Below, piece by piece: positions 16,405 through 24,196 of a stretch of 64,000 bases of DNA (position 1 is the first letter of the stretch; every line of letters starts with the position of its first letter). This stretch comes from Actinoplanes philippinensis (GTDB lineage Bacteria; Actinomycetota; Actinomycetes; Mycobacteriales; Micromonosporaceae). The stretch spans positions 310,001 through 374,000 of the forward strand of contig NZ_FONV01000008.1 in the NCBI RefSeq assembly GCF_900113015.1. The letters run 5' to 3'. The notes under the pieces were generated by a model. That model made no database searches. It had not been told where the DNA came from and saw only the letters and a program-made list of their open reading frames with translations. The position numbers were made by a program, and so were the translations under genes.

Positions 16405-17238
16405 TCACGGTTTCCGGGCCACCGCGCCGTAGACCGAGACCTGCGCATCCGACGGCGTCGCTCGGCCGGCCGGCTCACCGGGATCGGGCCGCCACGCGGG
16501 CAGGATCCGCAAACCCGGGTCCACGACGTCCAGGCCGGTGAAGAACCGTTCGATCTGCTGCCTGGACCGGACCCGCATGGTGACGCCCTGCCGGCGGTAG
16601 ACCTCGGCCACCTGTTCCCACGCCTCCGGACGGAAATCGCCGGTCAGGTGCGACAGCGCCAGGTAGCTGCCCGACGGCAGGGCGGCCATCAGCCGCTCGA
16701 CGATGCTCCACGGGTCGTGCTCGTCGCCGAGGAAGTGCAGGATCGCGATCAACAGCAGCCCGACCGGGCGGTTCAGGTCGAGGGTGTCGTTCAGAACCGC
16801 CGAACGCAGGATGCCGTCGACGTCGCGCAGGTCCGCCTCGAGGTAGTCGGTCCGGCCGCCGGGATGGCCGGCCAGCAGCGCCCGGGCGTGGAGCAGCACG
16901 ATCGGGTCGTTGTCCACGTAGACGATCCGGGAACGCGGATTGATTTCCTGAGCGATGTGGTGGACGTGCGGCGCGCTCGGTATCCCGGTCCCGATGTCGA
17001 GGAACTGGTCGATGCCCTGCTCCGCCAGATACCGCACCGCCCGGCCCAGGAACAGCCGGTTCTCCCGCGGCGGGATACGGCTGTCCGGGTTGGCCCGCAG
17101 ACCTCTCTCGGCCGCCTCCCGGTCGGCCGCGAAGTTGTCCTTGCCGCCGAGCAGGTAGTTGTACACCCGGGCCGGGTGTGGGCGGTCGGGGTGCAGGTCG
17201 GCGCGGGTTCCGGGATCGGGCTCCGGTTGCTCGGCCAT
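16405..17238 (-). CDS. SAM-dependent methyltransferase of the actinobacterial DUF574 family
   Basis: The product is 277 aa. Family landmarks are RPHPARVYNYLLGGKDNFAA, FLDIGTGIPSAPHVHH (the SAM-binding glycine loop), RIVYVDNDPIVLLHARALL and a C-terminal GAVARKP. This family (PF04672) is expanded in streptomycetes and relatives, and the substrates are mostly unknown. The ATG at 17238 is preceded by GGAGAGG. It starts 31 bp after the stop of a membrane-protein gene on the same strand, so the two may be cotranscribed. Confidence 0.9.
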   Translation of the reverse strand: MAEQPEPDPGTRADLHPDRPHPARVYNYLLGGKDNFAADREAAERGLRANPDSRIPPRENRLFLGRAVRYLAEQGIDQFLDIGTGIPSAPHVHHIAQEINPRSRIVYVDNDPIVLLHARALLAGHPGGRTDYLEADLRDVDGILRSAVLNDTLDLNRPVGLLLIAILHFLGDEHDPWSIVERLMAALPSGSYLALSHLTGDFRPEAWEQVAEVYRRQGVTMRVRSRQQIERFFTGLDVVDPGLRILPAWRPDPGEPAGRATPSDAQVSVYGAVARKP

Positions 17239-17269
17239 CGATGACCTCTCCTTCTCCGTGGTCCTCCGA

Positions 17270-17821
17270 TCAGGACCGAATGTCGCAGAGGCCCGGACGA
17301 TCGTCCACCCGGACGGTGGTCCGCCGCAGCAGGGTGTGGCAGATCGCGTACAGCAGGACGCCGTCGAGGTAGTGGCAGAACATCGCACCGGGATACGTCG
17401 GGCCGCCCCATGCGTTGCGGGGGAAGTTCGGGTCCAGGCCGGCGAAGACCTGCAGTCCGATGCGCCAGGCCAGGTACACCTCCAGCAGTACGAGAAAGGC
17501 GACGGCGAGGCAGCGCAGCAGACCCGCAACGGTGGAGCCGGACCGGAACGTGGCGCCGATCCGTGCCGTGATCGGCCGCCCGAGCGGTGTGAAGATCACT
17601 TTCCAGCCGAGCGGGTCACGGCGGGAGGCCACCACGAACCAGACGGTCACGACGGCGAGGACGCCCATGTGCGGCAGCCACGCCTCGGTGCCCGCGATCT
17701 GCGGTTCGAGTGTGCCGGATCGGTGCGAATACCTGACGACGCCGCTGGCCAGCCCGGCGATCAGGGAAACGCTCGCGATGACGACGGCGGGACGGGACAG
17801 CTGCAACCGGTGGTTTGTCAT
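17270..17821 (-). CDS. Small predicted membrane protein, unknown function
   Basis: The product is 183 aa with about four hydrophobic segments: residues 10-28 (AVVIASVSLIAGLASGVV), 48-65 (HMGVLAVVTVWFVV), 96-120 and 150-165. Between the last two it has FPRNAWGGPTYPGAMFCHYLDG. I do not recognise the family. It has good actinobacterial codon use and ends just upstream of the methyltransferase. It shares a 131-bp divergent promoter region with the histidine kinase. Confidence 0.7.
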   Translation of the reverse strand: MTNHRLQLSRPAVVIASVSLIAGLASGVVRYSHRSGTLEPQIAGTEAWLPHMGVLAVVTVWFVVASRRDPLGWKVIFTPLGRPITARIGATFRSGSTVAGLLRCLAVAFLVLLEVYLAWRIGLQVFAGLDPNFPRNAWGGPTYPGAMFCHYLDGVLLYAICHTLLRRTTVRVDDRPGLCDIRS

Positions 17822-17952
17822 GGCGGGAACCTTGCGCCCCGCCGACCGGCTCCGGCGTCACTCTCCAGCATGATCCGGGGCATCCCTCGGGAGTCGCCCT
17901 GTCATTCCTCAGCATGACGCCTTCGCCGGTCCGTCTCGCTAAGTTGATCCAC

Positions 17953-19173
17953 ATGCGAGTCGACCGGGGTGTCCGGCTGTCACCCGACCTGCTGGACATC
18001 ACTCTCGCGGCCGGGTCGTTCGGGCTGTTCACCCTTCCCGTGCTGCTCCGTGGTTCCGGTCATTCGCCGACGGCGGCGGTCCTGGTGCTCGGCGTCGCTG
18101 CGGCCGTCCCGCTGGCGGCACGCCGGGCGGCGCCGGTCCCGGTGCTCATCACGGTCGCGCTGGTCCTCGGCGTGGCGGCGCTGGCCGATGTCGGGTTCAC
18201 GGTGTTTCACAGCAACGCGGGTCCGGCGCTGGCGATCGCGGTGATGACGGTTGCCGATCGGCTTCCGCGGGCGGTGTCACTGCGGGCGAGCGTGGCCGCG
18301 GCCGGGCTGATCACCGTGGCGGAGCTGATCGGGATGGAGTTGCATCCGGCCACCGGGCGCAACGCCGTCCAACTGGTTCTCGCGATGGTGGCCTGGCTCG
18401 TGGGGTACGCGTTCGGCGCTCGCCGACAGGCGGAGCGGCGATTGGCCGCGGAGACCGCGGAGCGTGCCAAGGAGGCGGAGCGGCGGGTCCGGGCCGAGGA
18501 AAGGGTCCGGGTGTCGGCGGATGTCCACGACATCGTGTCGCACACGCTGAGCATGATCGCGGTCCGCTCGGGGGTGGCCCGGGTGGTGCTCGAACAGCGG
18601 CCGGAGGAGGCGCTGGCAGCACTGTCGGCCATCGAGACGGCCAGCCGCAGCGCCTTGGACGAGCTGCGCGCGGTGTTGCATTCGTTGCGGGACGCCCCGG
18701 GGGACTCGCCGGGTGCGGCGGCCGCCCCGGCTGTCGAGCGACCGGCGCTCGCCGACGTCCGGTCGCTCGTCGACCGGTTGCGCGACGACGGTTACCCGAT
18801 CACGCTGGCGTTGCCCGAGACGGCCACCGCATCGCCGGCGGTCGAGGAGTCGGCGTATCGCGTCGTGCAGGAGGCGTTGACGAACGTGGTGCGGCATGCC
18901 GGTCGGGTGGCGACCTCCGTCGAGGTCGGGAGCAGCCCGGAGGGGCTCGGCATCGCGGTGCGGAACGCCGCTCCGGCCGCCGGTCCGTCCGGGGCCGGAC
19001 GAGGCAGCGGACATGGGCTGGCCGGGATGCGGGACCGTGTGGCGTTGTACGAGGGCACCGTTGCGGCAGGCCCGGAGCCGGACGGTGGTTACGCGGTGCG
19101 TGTTCACTTTCCGGCACGACCGATGAAACGGACGGCACGTGCTGACCGGACCGCGGCGAAGCGTCATGGCTGA
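17953..19173 (+). CDS. NarL-type sensor histidine kinase
   Basis: The product is about 406 aa. Four to five membrane helices fill the first 150 residues with little extracytoplasmic sequence. A coiled-coil rich in Glu/Arg follows. The HisKA_3 box is VSADVHDIVSHTLSMIAVRSG (phosphorylated His in VHDIV). The ATPase has VVQEALTNVVRHAG (N box) and GHGLAGMRDRVAL (G box). ATG 17953 is used, but ATG 17914 (13 more residues) is also open and neither has a clear ribosome site. The stop overlaps the start of its response regulator by eight bases, so they form a coupled pair. The signal is unknown. Confidence 0.9.
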   Translation: MRVDRGVRLSPDLLDITLAAGSFGLFTLPVLLRGSGHSPTAAVLVLGVAAAVPLAARRAAPVPVLITVALVLGVAALADVGFTVFHSNAGPALAIAVMTVADRLPRAVSLRASVAAAGLITVAELIGMELHPATGRNAVQLVLAMVAWLVGYAFGARRQAERRLAAETAERAKEAERRVRAEERVRVSADVHDIVSHTLSMIAVRSGVARVVLEQRPEEALAALSAIETASRSALDELRAVLHSLRDAPGDSPGAAAAPAVERPALADVRSLVDRLRDDGYPITLALPETATASPAVEESAYRVVQEALTNVVRHAGRVATSVEVGSSPEGLGIAVRNAAPAAGPSGAGRGSGHGLAGMRDRVALYEGTVAAGPEPDGGYAVRVHFPARPMKRTARADRTAAKRHG

Positions 19174-19873
19174 CCTGACCACCGGCGCCGATGGAAGCGC
19201 CGGGCCGATCCGGGTCCTGGTCGTCGACGACGAGGCGTTGGTACGAGCCGGATTCCGGGTGCTGCTGGAGACCGCGCCGGGGCTCACCGTGGTCGGCGAG
19301 GCCGCCGACGGCGCCGCGGCGGTCCGGCAGAGCCGTGCGCTGCGGCCGGACGTCCTGCTCATGGACATCCGGATGCCCGTCATGGACGGCCTGGAAGCCA
19401 CCCGGCACATCGCTGACGACGACAGCATCCACGCCCGCGTGCTGATGGTCACGACGTTCGGGGAGGACGAGCACGTCTTCGCCGCGCTGCGCGCCGGAGC
19501 AAGCGGTTATGTCCTCAAGGACACACCCCCGGAAGACCTGCTCAGCGCTATCCGCATCGTCGCCGGCGGCGAGGCGCTGCTGACCCCGCGGGTGACCACT
19601 CGGCTGGTCGCGGAGTTCGTGCGCGGCACGTCCGGCGGCAACCCCGTGGCTCCCGCACCGGAAGCGCTCGGCGAACTGACCGAGCGTGAACGTGAGGTGC
19701 TGGTCCAGGTCGCGGCCGGCCGGTCGAACGCCGAGATAGCCGACCACTTCACCGTCAGTCTCCACACGGTGAAGACCCACGTGAGCCGGTTGCTGTTCAA
19801 ACTGTCGGCCCGCGATCGGGTCCAGCTCGTCGTGCATGCCTACGAGGTCGGTCTGGTGGTCCCCGGCAGGTGA
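19166..19873 (+). CDS. NarL/FixJ-family response regulator
   Basis: The product is 235 aa. The receiver domain has RVLVVDDEALV (acidic pocket), VLLMDIRMPVMDG (phospho-acceptor Asp), MVTTF and YVLKDTPPEDL (switch Lys). The LuxR-type HTH covers about 170-230 (LTEREREVLVQVAAGRSNAE and SLHTVKTHVSRLLFK). ATG 19166 lies inside the kinase 3' end. It ends at a bidirectional hairpin shared with the convergent LacI gene. Targets cannot be read from the sequence. Confidence 0.93.
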   Translation: MADLTTGADGSAGPIRVLVVDDEALVRAGFRVLLETAPGLTVVGEAADGAAAVRQSRALRPDVLLMDIRMPVMDGLEATRHIADDDSIHARVLMVTTFGEDEHVFAALRAGASGYVLKDTPPEDLLSAIRIVAGGEALLTPRVTTRLVAEFVRGTSGGNPVAPAPEALGELTEREREVLVQVAAGRSNAEIADHFTVSLHTVKTHVSRLLFKLSARDRVQLVVHAYEVGLVVPGR

Positions 19874-19893
19874 GAGAGCGTGACAGCGAGTAA

Positions 19894-19924
19894 CAGAAGT
19901 ATAGTTCCCGGAACTATGCTTCTG
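19894..19924. terminator. Bidirectional terminator hairpin overlapping a stop codon
   Basis: CAGAAGTATAGTTCC and its near-complement (one mismatch) flank a single C, giving a stem of about 12-15 bp. It lies between the response-regulator stop (19873) and the convergent LacI gene, whose TAG (19914-19916) is inside the right arm. The core ATAGTTCC-C-GGAACTAT is perfect. A protein-binding role is also possible. Confidence 0.65.
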
Positions 19925-20948
19925 TGAAGGGCGCCGGACCGGTGGAAGAGCGGATCACCAGGTCGGTGCCGAGTTCCACGTGGCGGGCGTCCAGGTCGTG
20001 GCCCTTCAGCATGCGGGTCAGCATGGTCACCGCCATGCGGCCCATCTCGGCCAGGGGCTGGTGGACCGTGGTGAGCATCGGGTCGGTGGCCTGGCCGATG
20101 TCTGCGTCGTCGAAACCGGCTATCGACAGGTCTCGTGGCACCCGCAGGCCCCGCTCGCGCGCGGCCCGCAGCGCGCCGACCGCCGTCTTGTCGTTGAAGC
20201 AGGCCAGCGCGGTCGGGCGGTCCGGCAGGCCGAGCAGTTCGGCGGCGGCGCGGTAGCCGTTGGCCATGCTGGGCTCGCTGACGAACCGGATGCGCTCGGG
20301 GGACGGCAGCACCCCGGCGTCGGCGAGCGCCGCCACGTAGCCGGCCATCCGGGAGGTGGTGACCAGCCACTCCTGCGGGCCGGCGATGATGCCGACCTGC
20401 CGGTGGCCGAGCTCGACGAGGTGGGCCATCACCAGCCGGGCGCCGGTGACGTGCGCGCTCGACACGGCCACGATGTCGCGGGGCGGGCTGGTGCGTGGGT
20501 CCAGCACGACGAACGGGAAACCCTGGTCACGCAGCCGGGCCAGCTCGTCGGGTGACTCCGGCGGCAGGATGAGGACGCCACCGGCGAGCCCGGCCGTCCT
20601 CGGCAGGGCGGTGAGCATGCCGGGCCGGCGGGCTGCGGTGCCCGCGTTGACGACGGCGGTCATGCCGTGCAGCTCGATGGTCTCCACGATCGACGAGACC
20701 ATCGGGCCGAAGTAGTCGTCCAGAAGGTACGGGCAGCGCACGAACACCGCTCCGGCCGGAGCGCGGGTGGCCGGTCCGTCGTGGCCGAGTCGCCGGGCGG
20801 CGTGCAGGACCAGCTCACGGGTGCGTGGCGACACGTTGTCCTGACCGTTGAGGACCCGGGACACCGTGGCGATGGACAGGCTGGTCTCGGCGGCGATCTG
20901 CCGTACCGTCGCGCGCTTTTTCAACGAGGACCCCATCCGGTGTTCCAT
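19914..20948 (-). CDS. LacI-family transcriptional regulator
   Basis: The product is about 344 aa. The HTH reads ATVRQIAAETSLSIATVSRV followed by LNGQDNVSPRTRELVL. The sensor domain includes FVVLDPRTSPPRDIVAVSS, a GHRQVGIIAG strand and SIAGFDDADIGQATDP. ATG 20948 is used. ATG 20936 has GGAAC ten bases upstream and is an equally good start, and ATG 20963 is also open. It is divergent from the secreted CBM13/beta-helix gene, with GGAACCGGTTTC between them, so that gene is the likely target. Confidence 0.87.
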   Translation of the reverse strand: MEHRMGSSLKKRATVRQIAAETSLSIATVSRVLNGQDNVSPRTRELVLHAARRLGHDGPATRAPAGAVFVRCPYLLDDYFGPMVSSIVETIELHGMTAVVNAGTAARRPGMLTALPRTAGLAGGVLILPPESPDELARLRDQGFPFVVLDPRTSPPRDIVAVSSAHVTGARLVMAHLVELGHRQVGIIAGPQEWLVTTSRMAGYVAALADAGVLPSPERIRFVSEPSMANGYRAAAELLGLPDRPTALACFNDKTAVGALRAARERGLRVPRDLSIAGFDDADIGQATDPMLTTVHQPLAEMGRMAVTMLTRMLKGHDLDARHVELGTDLVIRSSTGPAPFTEA

Positions 20949-20952
20949 ATCT

Positions 20953-20987
20953 GGATGTAACAATGTAACAGATCCGGAACCGGTTTC
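20953..20987. promoter_or_regulatory. Candidate operator between LacI and the CBM13/beta-helix gene
   Basis: GGAACCGGTTTC (20976-20987) is a 12-bp palindrome with one mismatch pair and a central CG, the usual LacI-operator layout. Just beside it TGTAACAATGTAACA (20956-20970) is a direct repeat of TGTAAC. It lies about 30 bp before the LacI start and 130 bp before the divergent gene. Confidence 0.45.
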
Positions 20988-21114
20988 GACCAGCGTTTAT
21001 GTCGATGGTGAGACGGGCGTGCATTGACATGTATAAGCCGCGAGTGTTCCATCTGCGTTACGTCGGCTGGGCAGGAGGTCCGCGGCGTTCCGTTGTCCAC
21101 ACAGGGAGTCCCCC

Positions 21115-23313
21115 ATGCCGTTGACAGGCATCCCGTCAATCCGGCGACGGCTACTCACCGTCGCCACCTCCGCCGCCGTGATCACCGGCGTCGGCTTCCT
21201 CGGCATCACCAGCGCCTCCGCCGCCAGCGCCGGCTCACTCGTCGGCGCCGGCAGCGGCAAGTGCCTCGACGTCGCGAACAACTCCACCGCCGACGGCGCC
21301 GCCATCCACATCTGGACCTGCTACAGCACCGTCGCCAGCCAGCAGTGGACGCTCGCCGACAACGGCCAGGTGCAGACGCAGGGCAAGTGCCTCGACGTCG
21401 CCGACAACGGCACCGCCGACGGCTCGCTGACCCACCTGTGGACCTGCATCGACAGCGTCACCACCCAGAAGTGGTCGCTGAACGCGTCCGGCGGGCTCGT
21501 CAACCAGGCCAGCGGCAAGTGCCTCGACGTCAAGGACAACGGCACCGCCGACGGCTCCCGCCTGCAGATCTGGGCGTGCGCCGGCTCCGCCAACCAGCGC
21601 TGGACACTCTCCGGAGGCCCCGTCACGCCACCCACCACCCCGCCCGGCGAGACCCCCGTCACCAACCCCGACCTGGGCCCCAACGTGTCGGTGTTCGACC
21701 CGTCGATGTCGGCCTCGACCATTCAGAACCGGCTGAACACGGTCTTCAACCAGCAGGTCACCAACCAGTTCGGCACCCAGCGGTACGCGCTGCTGTTCAA
21801 GCCCGGCACCTACAACGTCGACGCGAACGTCGGCTTCTTCACCCAGGTCGCCGGCCTCGGCCTGGTCCCCGGGCAGACCACGATCAACGGCCGCGTGCAC
21901 GTCGAGGCGGACTGGTGGCCGGACGGCTCGCAGAACGCCACCCAGAACTTCTGGCGCTCCGCCGAGGGCCTGGCCGTCAACCCGACCGGTGGCCTCGACC
22001 GCTGGTCGGTGTCGCAGGCCGCCCCGTACCGCCGCATGCATGTCCGGGGGAATCTGGCGCTCTCCGACGGCGGCTGGTCGTCCGGCGGATGGATCTCCGA
22101 CACCAAGATCGACGGGCAGATCGACTCCGGCACCCAGCAGCAGTGGATCACCCGCAACTCGCAGATCGGGTCGTGGACCGGCCGCAACTGGAACCAGGTC
22201 TTCGTCGGCGTCCAGGGCGCCCCGGCCACCAGCTTCCCCAATCCTCCCTACACCAACATCGGACAATCCCCGGTGGTACGGGAGAAGCCGTACCTGTACG
22301 TCGACGCCGCCGGCGGATACCGCGTCTTCGTCCCCGCCCTGCGCCGCAACACCAGCGGCACCACCTGGGCCGGCGGCAGCCCCGCCGGTGAGTCGATCTC
22401 GCTGAGCCGGTTCTACATCGTCCGTCCCGGCGACACCGCGGCGAACATCAACACCGCGCTCGCCAACGGATACCACCTGCTCGTGACACCCGGCACGTAC
22501 AACATCAACCAGACCATCAACGTCACCCGCGCCGACACCGTCGTGCTCGGGCTGGGCCTGGCGACGTTCGTGCCGCAGAACGGCATCGTGCCGATGCGCG
22601 TCGCCGACGTCGACGGGGTGAAGGTCGCCGGCATCATGTTCGACGCCGGGACCACCAACTCGCCGGTGCTGATGGAGGTCGGCCCGAACGGCTCGTCCAC
22701 CGACCACTCGGCCAACCCGACGTCGCTGCACGACGTGTTCTTCCGCATCGGCGGCTCGATCGCCGGCAAGGCCACCGTCAGCCTGCAGGTCAACAGCGAC
22801 GACGTGATCGGCGACCACACCTGGATCTGGCGTGCCGACCACGGCAACAGCGGCACGGTGGGCTGGAACATCAACACCGCCGACACCGGCCTGATCGTCA
22901 ACGGCGACGACATGACCTTCTACGGCCTGTTCGTCGAGCACTACCAGAAGTACCAGACCATCTGGAACGGCGAGAACGGGCGCACGTACTTCTACCAGAA
23001 CGAGATGCCGTACGACCCGCCGAACCAGGCCGCCTACATGAACGGCTCGACCCGTGGCTACGCGGCCTACAAGGTCGCCGACGCGGTCAACAACCACCAG
23101 GCCTACGGGCTCGGCTCGTACGCCTACTTCAACGTCAACCCGGCGGTGGTCAACGAGCGGGCCTTCGAGGTCCCGGCCAAGGCGGGTGTCCGCTTCACCA
23201 GCATGGTCACCGTCTCCCTGGGCGGCACCGGCACCATCAACCGCATCATCAACAACACCGGGGCGACAGTGAACAGCGGCAGCCAGGTCGCGTACCTGGT
23301 CACCGGCCCCTGA
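21115..23313 (+). CDS. Secreted CBM13 protein with large beta-helix domain (family often labelled adenylyl cyclase or coagulation factor 5/8-like)
   Basis: The product is 732 aa. A twin-Arg-like signal (IRRRLLTVATSAA) runs to about residue 37. A ricin-type CBM13 (about 40-178) has three QW-type repeats with conserved GKCLDV. A Pro/Thr linker leads to a 550-residue domain with short beta repeats, for example YALLFKPGTYNVDANVGF, INGRVHVEADWW, LLVTPGTYNINQTINV and GLIVNGDDMTFYGLFVEHY. This pattern fits a right-handed beta-helix resembling GH55/polysaccharide-lyase folds. Similar actinobacterial proteins carry misleading names. No cyclase catalytic motif is visible. A carbohydrate-degrading or binding role is inferred from the CBM, secretion and LacI neighbour. 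Confidence 0.8.
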   Translation: MPLTGIPSIRRRLLTVATSAAVITGVGFLGITSASAASAGSLVGAGSGKCLDVANNSTADGAAIHIWTCYSTVASQQWTLADNGQVQTQGKCLDVADNGTADGSLTHLWTCIDSVTTQKWSLNASGGLVNQASGKCLDVKDNGTADGSRLQIWACAGSANQRWTLSGGPVTPPTTPPGETPVTNPDLGPNVSVFDPSMSASTIQNRLNTVFNQQVTNQFGTQRYALLFKPGTYNVDANVGFFTQVAGLGLVPGQTTINGRVHVEADWWPDGSQNATQNFWRSAEGLAVNPTGGLDRWSVSQAAPYRRMHVRGNLALSDGGWSSGGWISDTKIDGQIDSGTQQQWITRNSQIGSWTGRNWNQVFVGVQGAPATSFPNPPYTNIGQSPVVREKPYLYVDAAGGYRVFVPALRRNTSGTTWAGGSPAGESISLSRFYIVRPGDTAANINTALANGYHLLVTPGTYNINQTINVTRADTVVLGLGLATFVPQNGIVPMRVADVDGVKVAGIMFDAGTTNSPVLMEVGPNGSSTDHSANPTSLHDVFFRIGGSIAGKATVSLQVNSDDVIGDHTWIWRADHGNSGTVGWNINTADTGLIVNGDDMTFYGLFVEHYQKYQTIWNGENGRTYFYQNEMPYDPPNQAAYMNGSTRGYAAYKVADAVNNHQAYGLGSYAYFNVNPAVVNERAFEVPAKAGVRFTSMVTVSLGGTGTINRIINNTGATVNSGSQVAYLVTGP

Positions 23314-23332
23314 TCCACCGATCTCGCACGTG

Positions 23333-23358
23333 AAGGCCGGGCCCGCGGGCCCGGCCTT
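23333..23358 (+). terminator. Terminator after the CBM13/beta-helix gene
   Basis: A 12-bp perfect stem (23333-23344 with 23347-23358) with AAGGCC...GGCCTT ends and a following CGTTCG lies 20 bp past the stop. Confidence 0.75.
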
Positions 23359-23488
23359 CGTTCGTGTACGTCAGCCACCCGTTGGAGGCGCACGGCGTAT
23401 CCCCGGCCCGGCGGCGGCGGTTGTCCCCGTGCCGACCCGGCGTGCAGCGGATCGCGCCGGGCGCCGACTGGGGAGCTGAGCGGACGCG

Positions 23489-24184
23489 ATGAGCAGGTTG
23501 ACCTTCGAATCGGTGCCGGTGCGGGACGACCGTGAGCCGCTGGTGGATCTGGCCGGCTATCCCTTCGCGCTGGAGCCCGTCTACCACCGGGACGGCTTCG
23601 CGCCGACCGGGGACATGTTCCTGCGGCAGGGCGTCGCCGACCGGCTCGCCGAGCTGCAGCGACGCTGGCAGGGGCGATACACCTTCAAGATCTTCGACGC
23701 TTACCGCCCGCGGTCGGTCCAGCATGCGATCTATGCGGGGTACGAGGACAGCCTGCGCCGGGAGCACCCGGAGTGGGACGAGGACCGGCTGGGGGACGAG
23801 ACGCAGCGTTTCGTGACCAGGGCGACCGACCCGTCCCGGATCCCGCCGCACGCCACCGGCGGCGCCGTCGACCTGACCCTGGTCGACGAGTCGGGACGGG
23901 AACTCGACATGGGCACCGGGTTCGACCATTTCGGGCCGGAGGCCGCGCCGGGCCACTTCGAGGCCGCGGGTCGTGACCCGGTGGTCCGCGAGCACCGGCG
24001 TCTGCTGCTGCACACCCTGCTCGACGCGGGCTTCACCGTCGACGACGCCGAGTGGTGGCATTTCGACCTGGGCAACCAGTCGTGGGCGATGCGGTCGGGC
24101 GGGAGCGCGGCCCGCTACGGCGAGGTCACCGAGGTGCGCCCGCCACGCCGGCGCGGCGCCGTCGGCAGCGCCCGGACGGCGTGA
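23489..24184 (+). CDS. D-alanyl-D-alanine dipeptidase, VanX/DdpX family (M15D)
   Basis: The product is 231 aa. Zinc-site motifs are complete: PHATGGAVDLTL (SxHxxGxAxD type), DMGTGFDHFG, and EWWHFDLG with the catalytic Glu and zinc His. FDAYRPRSVQ supplies the conserved Arg. It hydrolyses the D-Ala-D-Ala dipeptide, which lowers the vancomycin target pool in Van operons or recycles wall dipeptide in DdpX systems. No VanH or VanA ligase is nearby, so a recycling or accessory role is more likely. There is no signal peptide, so it is cytoplasmic. It converges on a two-component system. Confidence 0.9.
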   Translation: MSRLTFESVPVRDDREPLVDLAGYPFALEPVYHRDGFAPTGDMFLRQGVADRLAELQRRWQGRYTFKIFDAYRPRSVQHAIYAGYEDSLRREHPEWDEDRLGDETQRFVTRATDPSRIPPHATGGAVDLTLVDESGRELDMGTGFDHFGPEAAPGHFEAAGRDPVVREHRRLLLHTLLDAGFTVDDAEWWHFDLGNQSWAMRSGGSAARYGEVTEVRPPRRRGAVGSARTA

Positions 24185-24196
24185 GCCCGGGACCGC

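Noticed and set aside
21115..23313. Adenylate cyclase
   Set aside because: The name occurs on related proteins, but no class III cyclase metal or base-recognition motifs are visible and the protein is secreted with a CBM.
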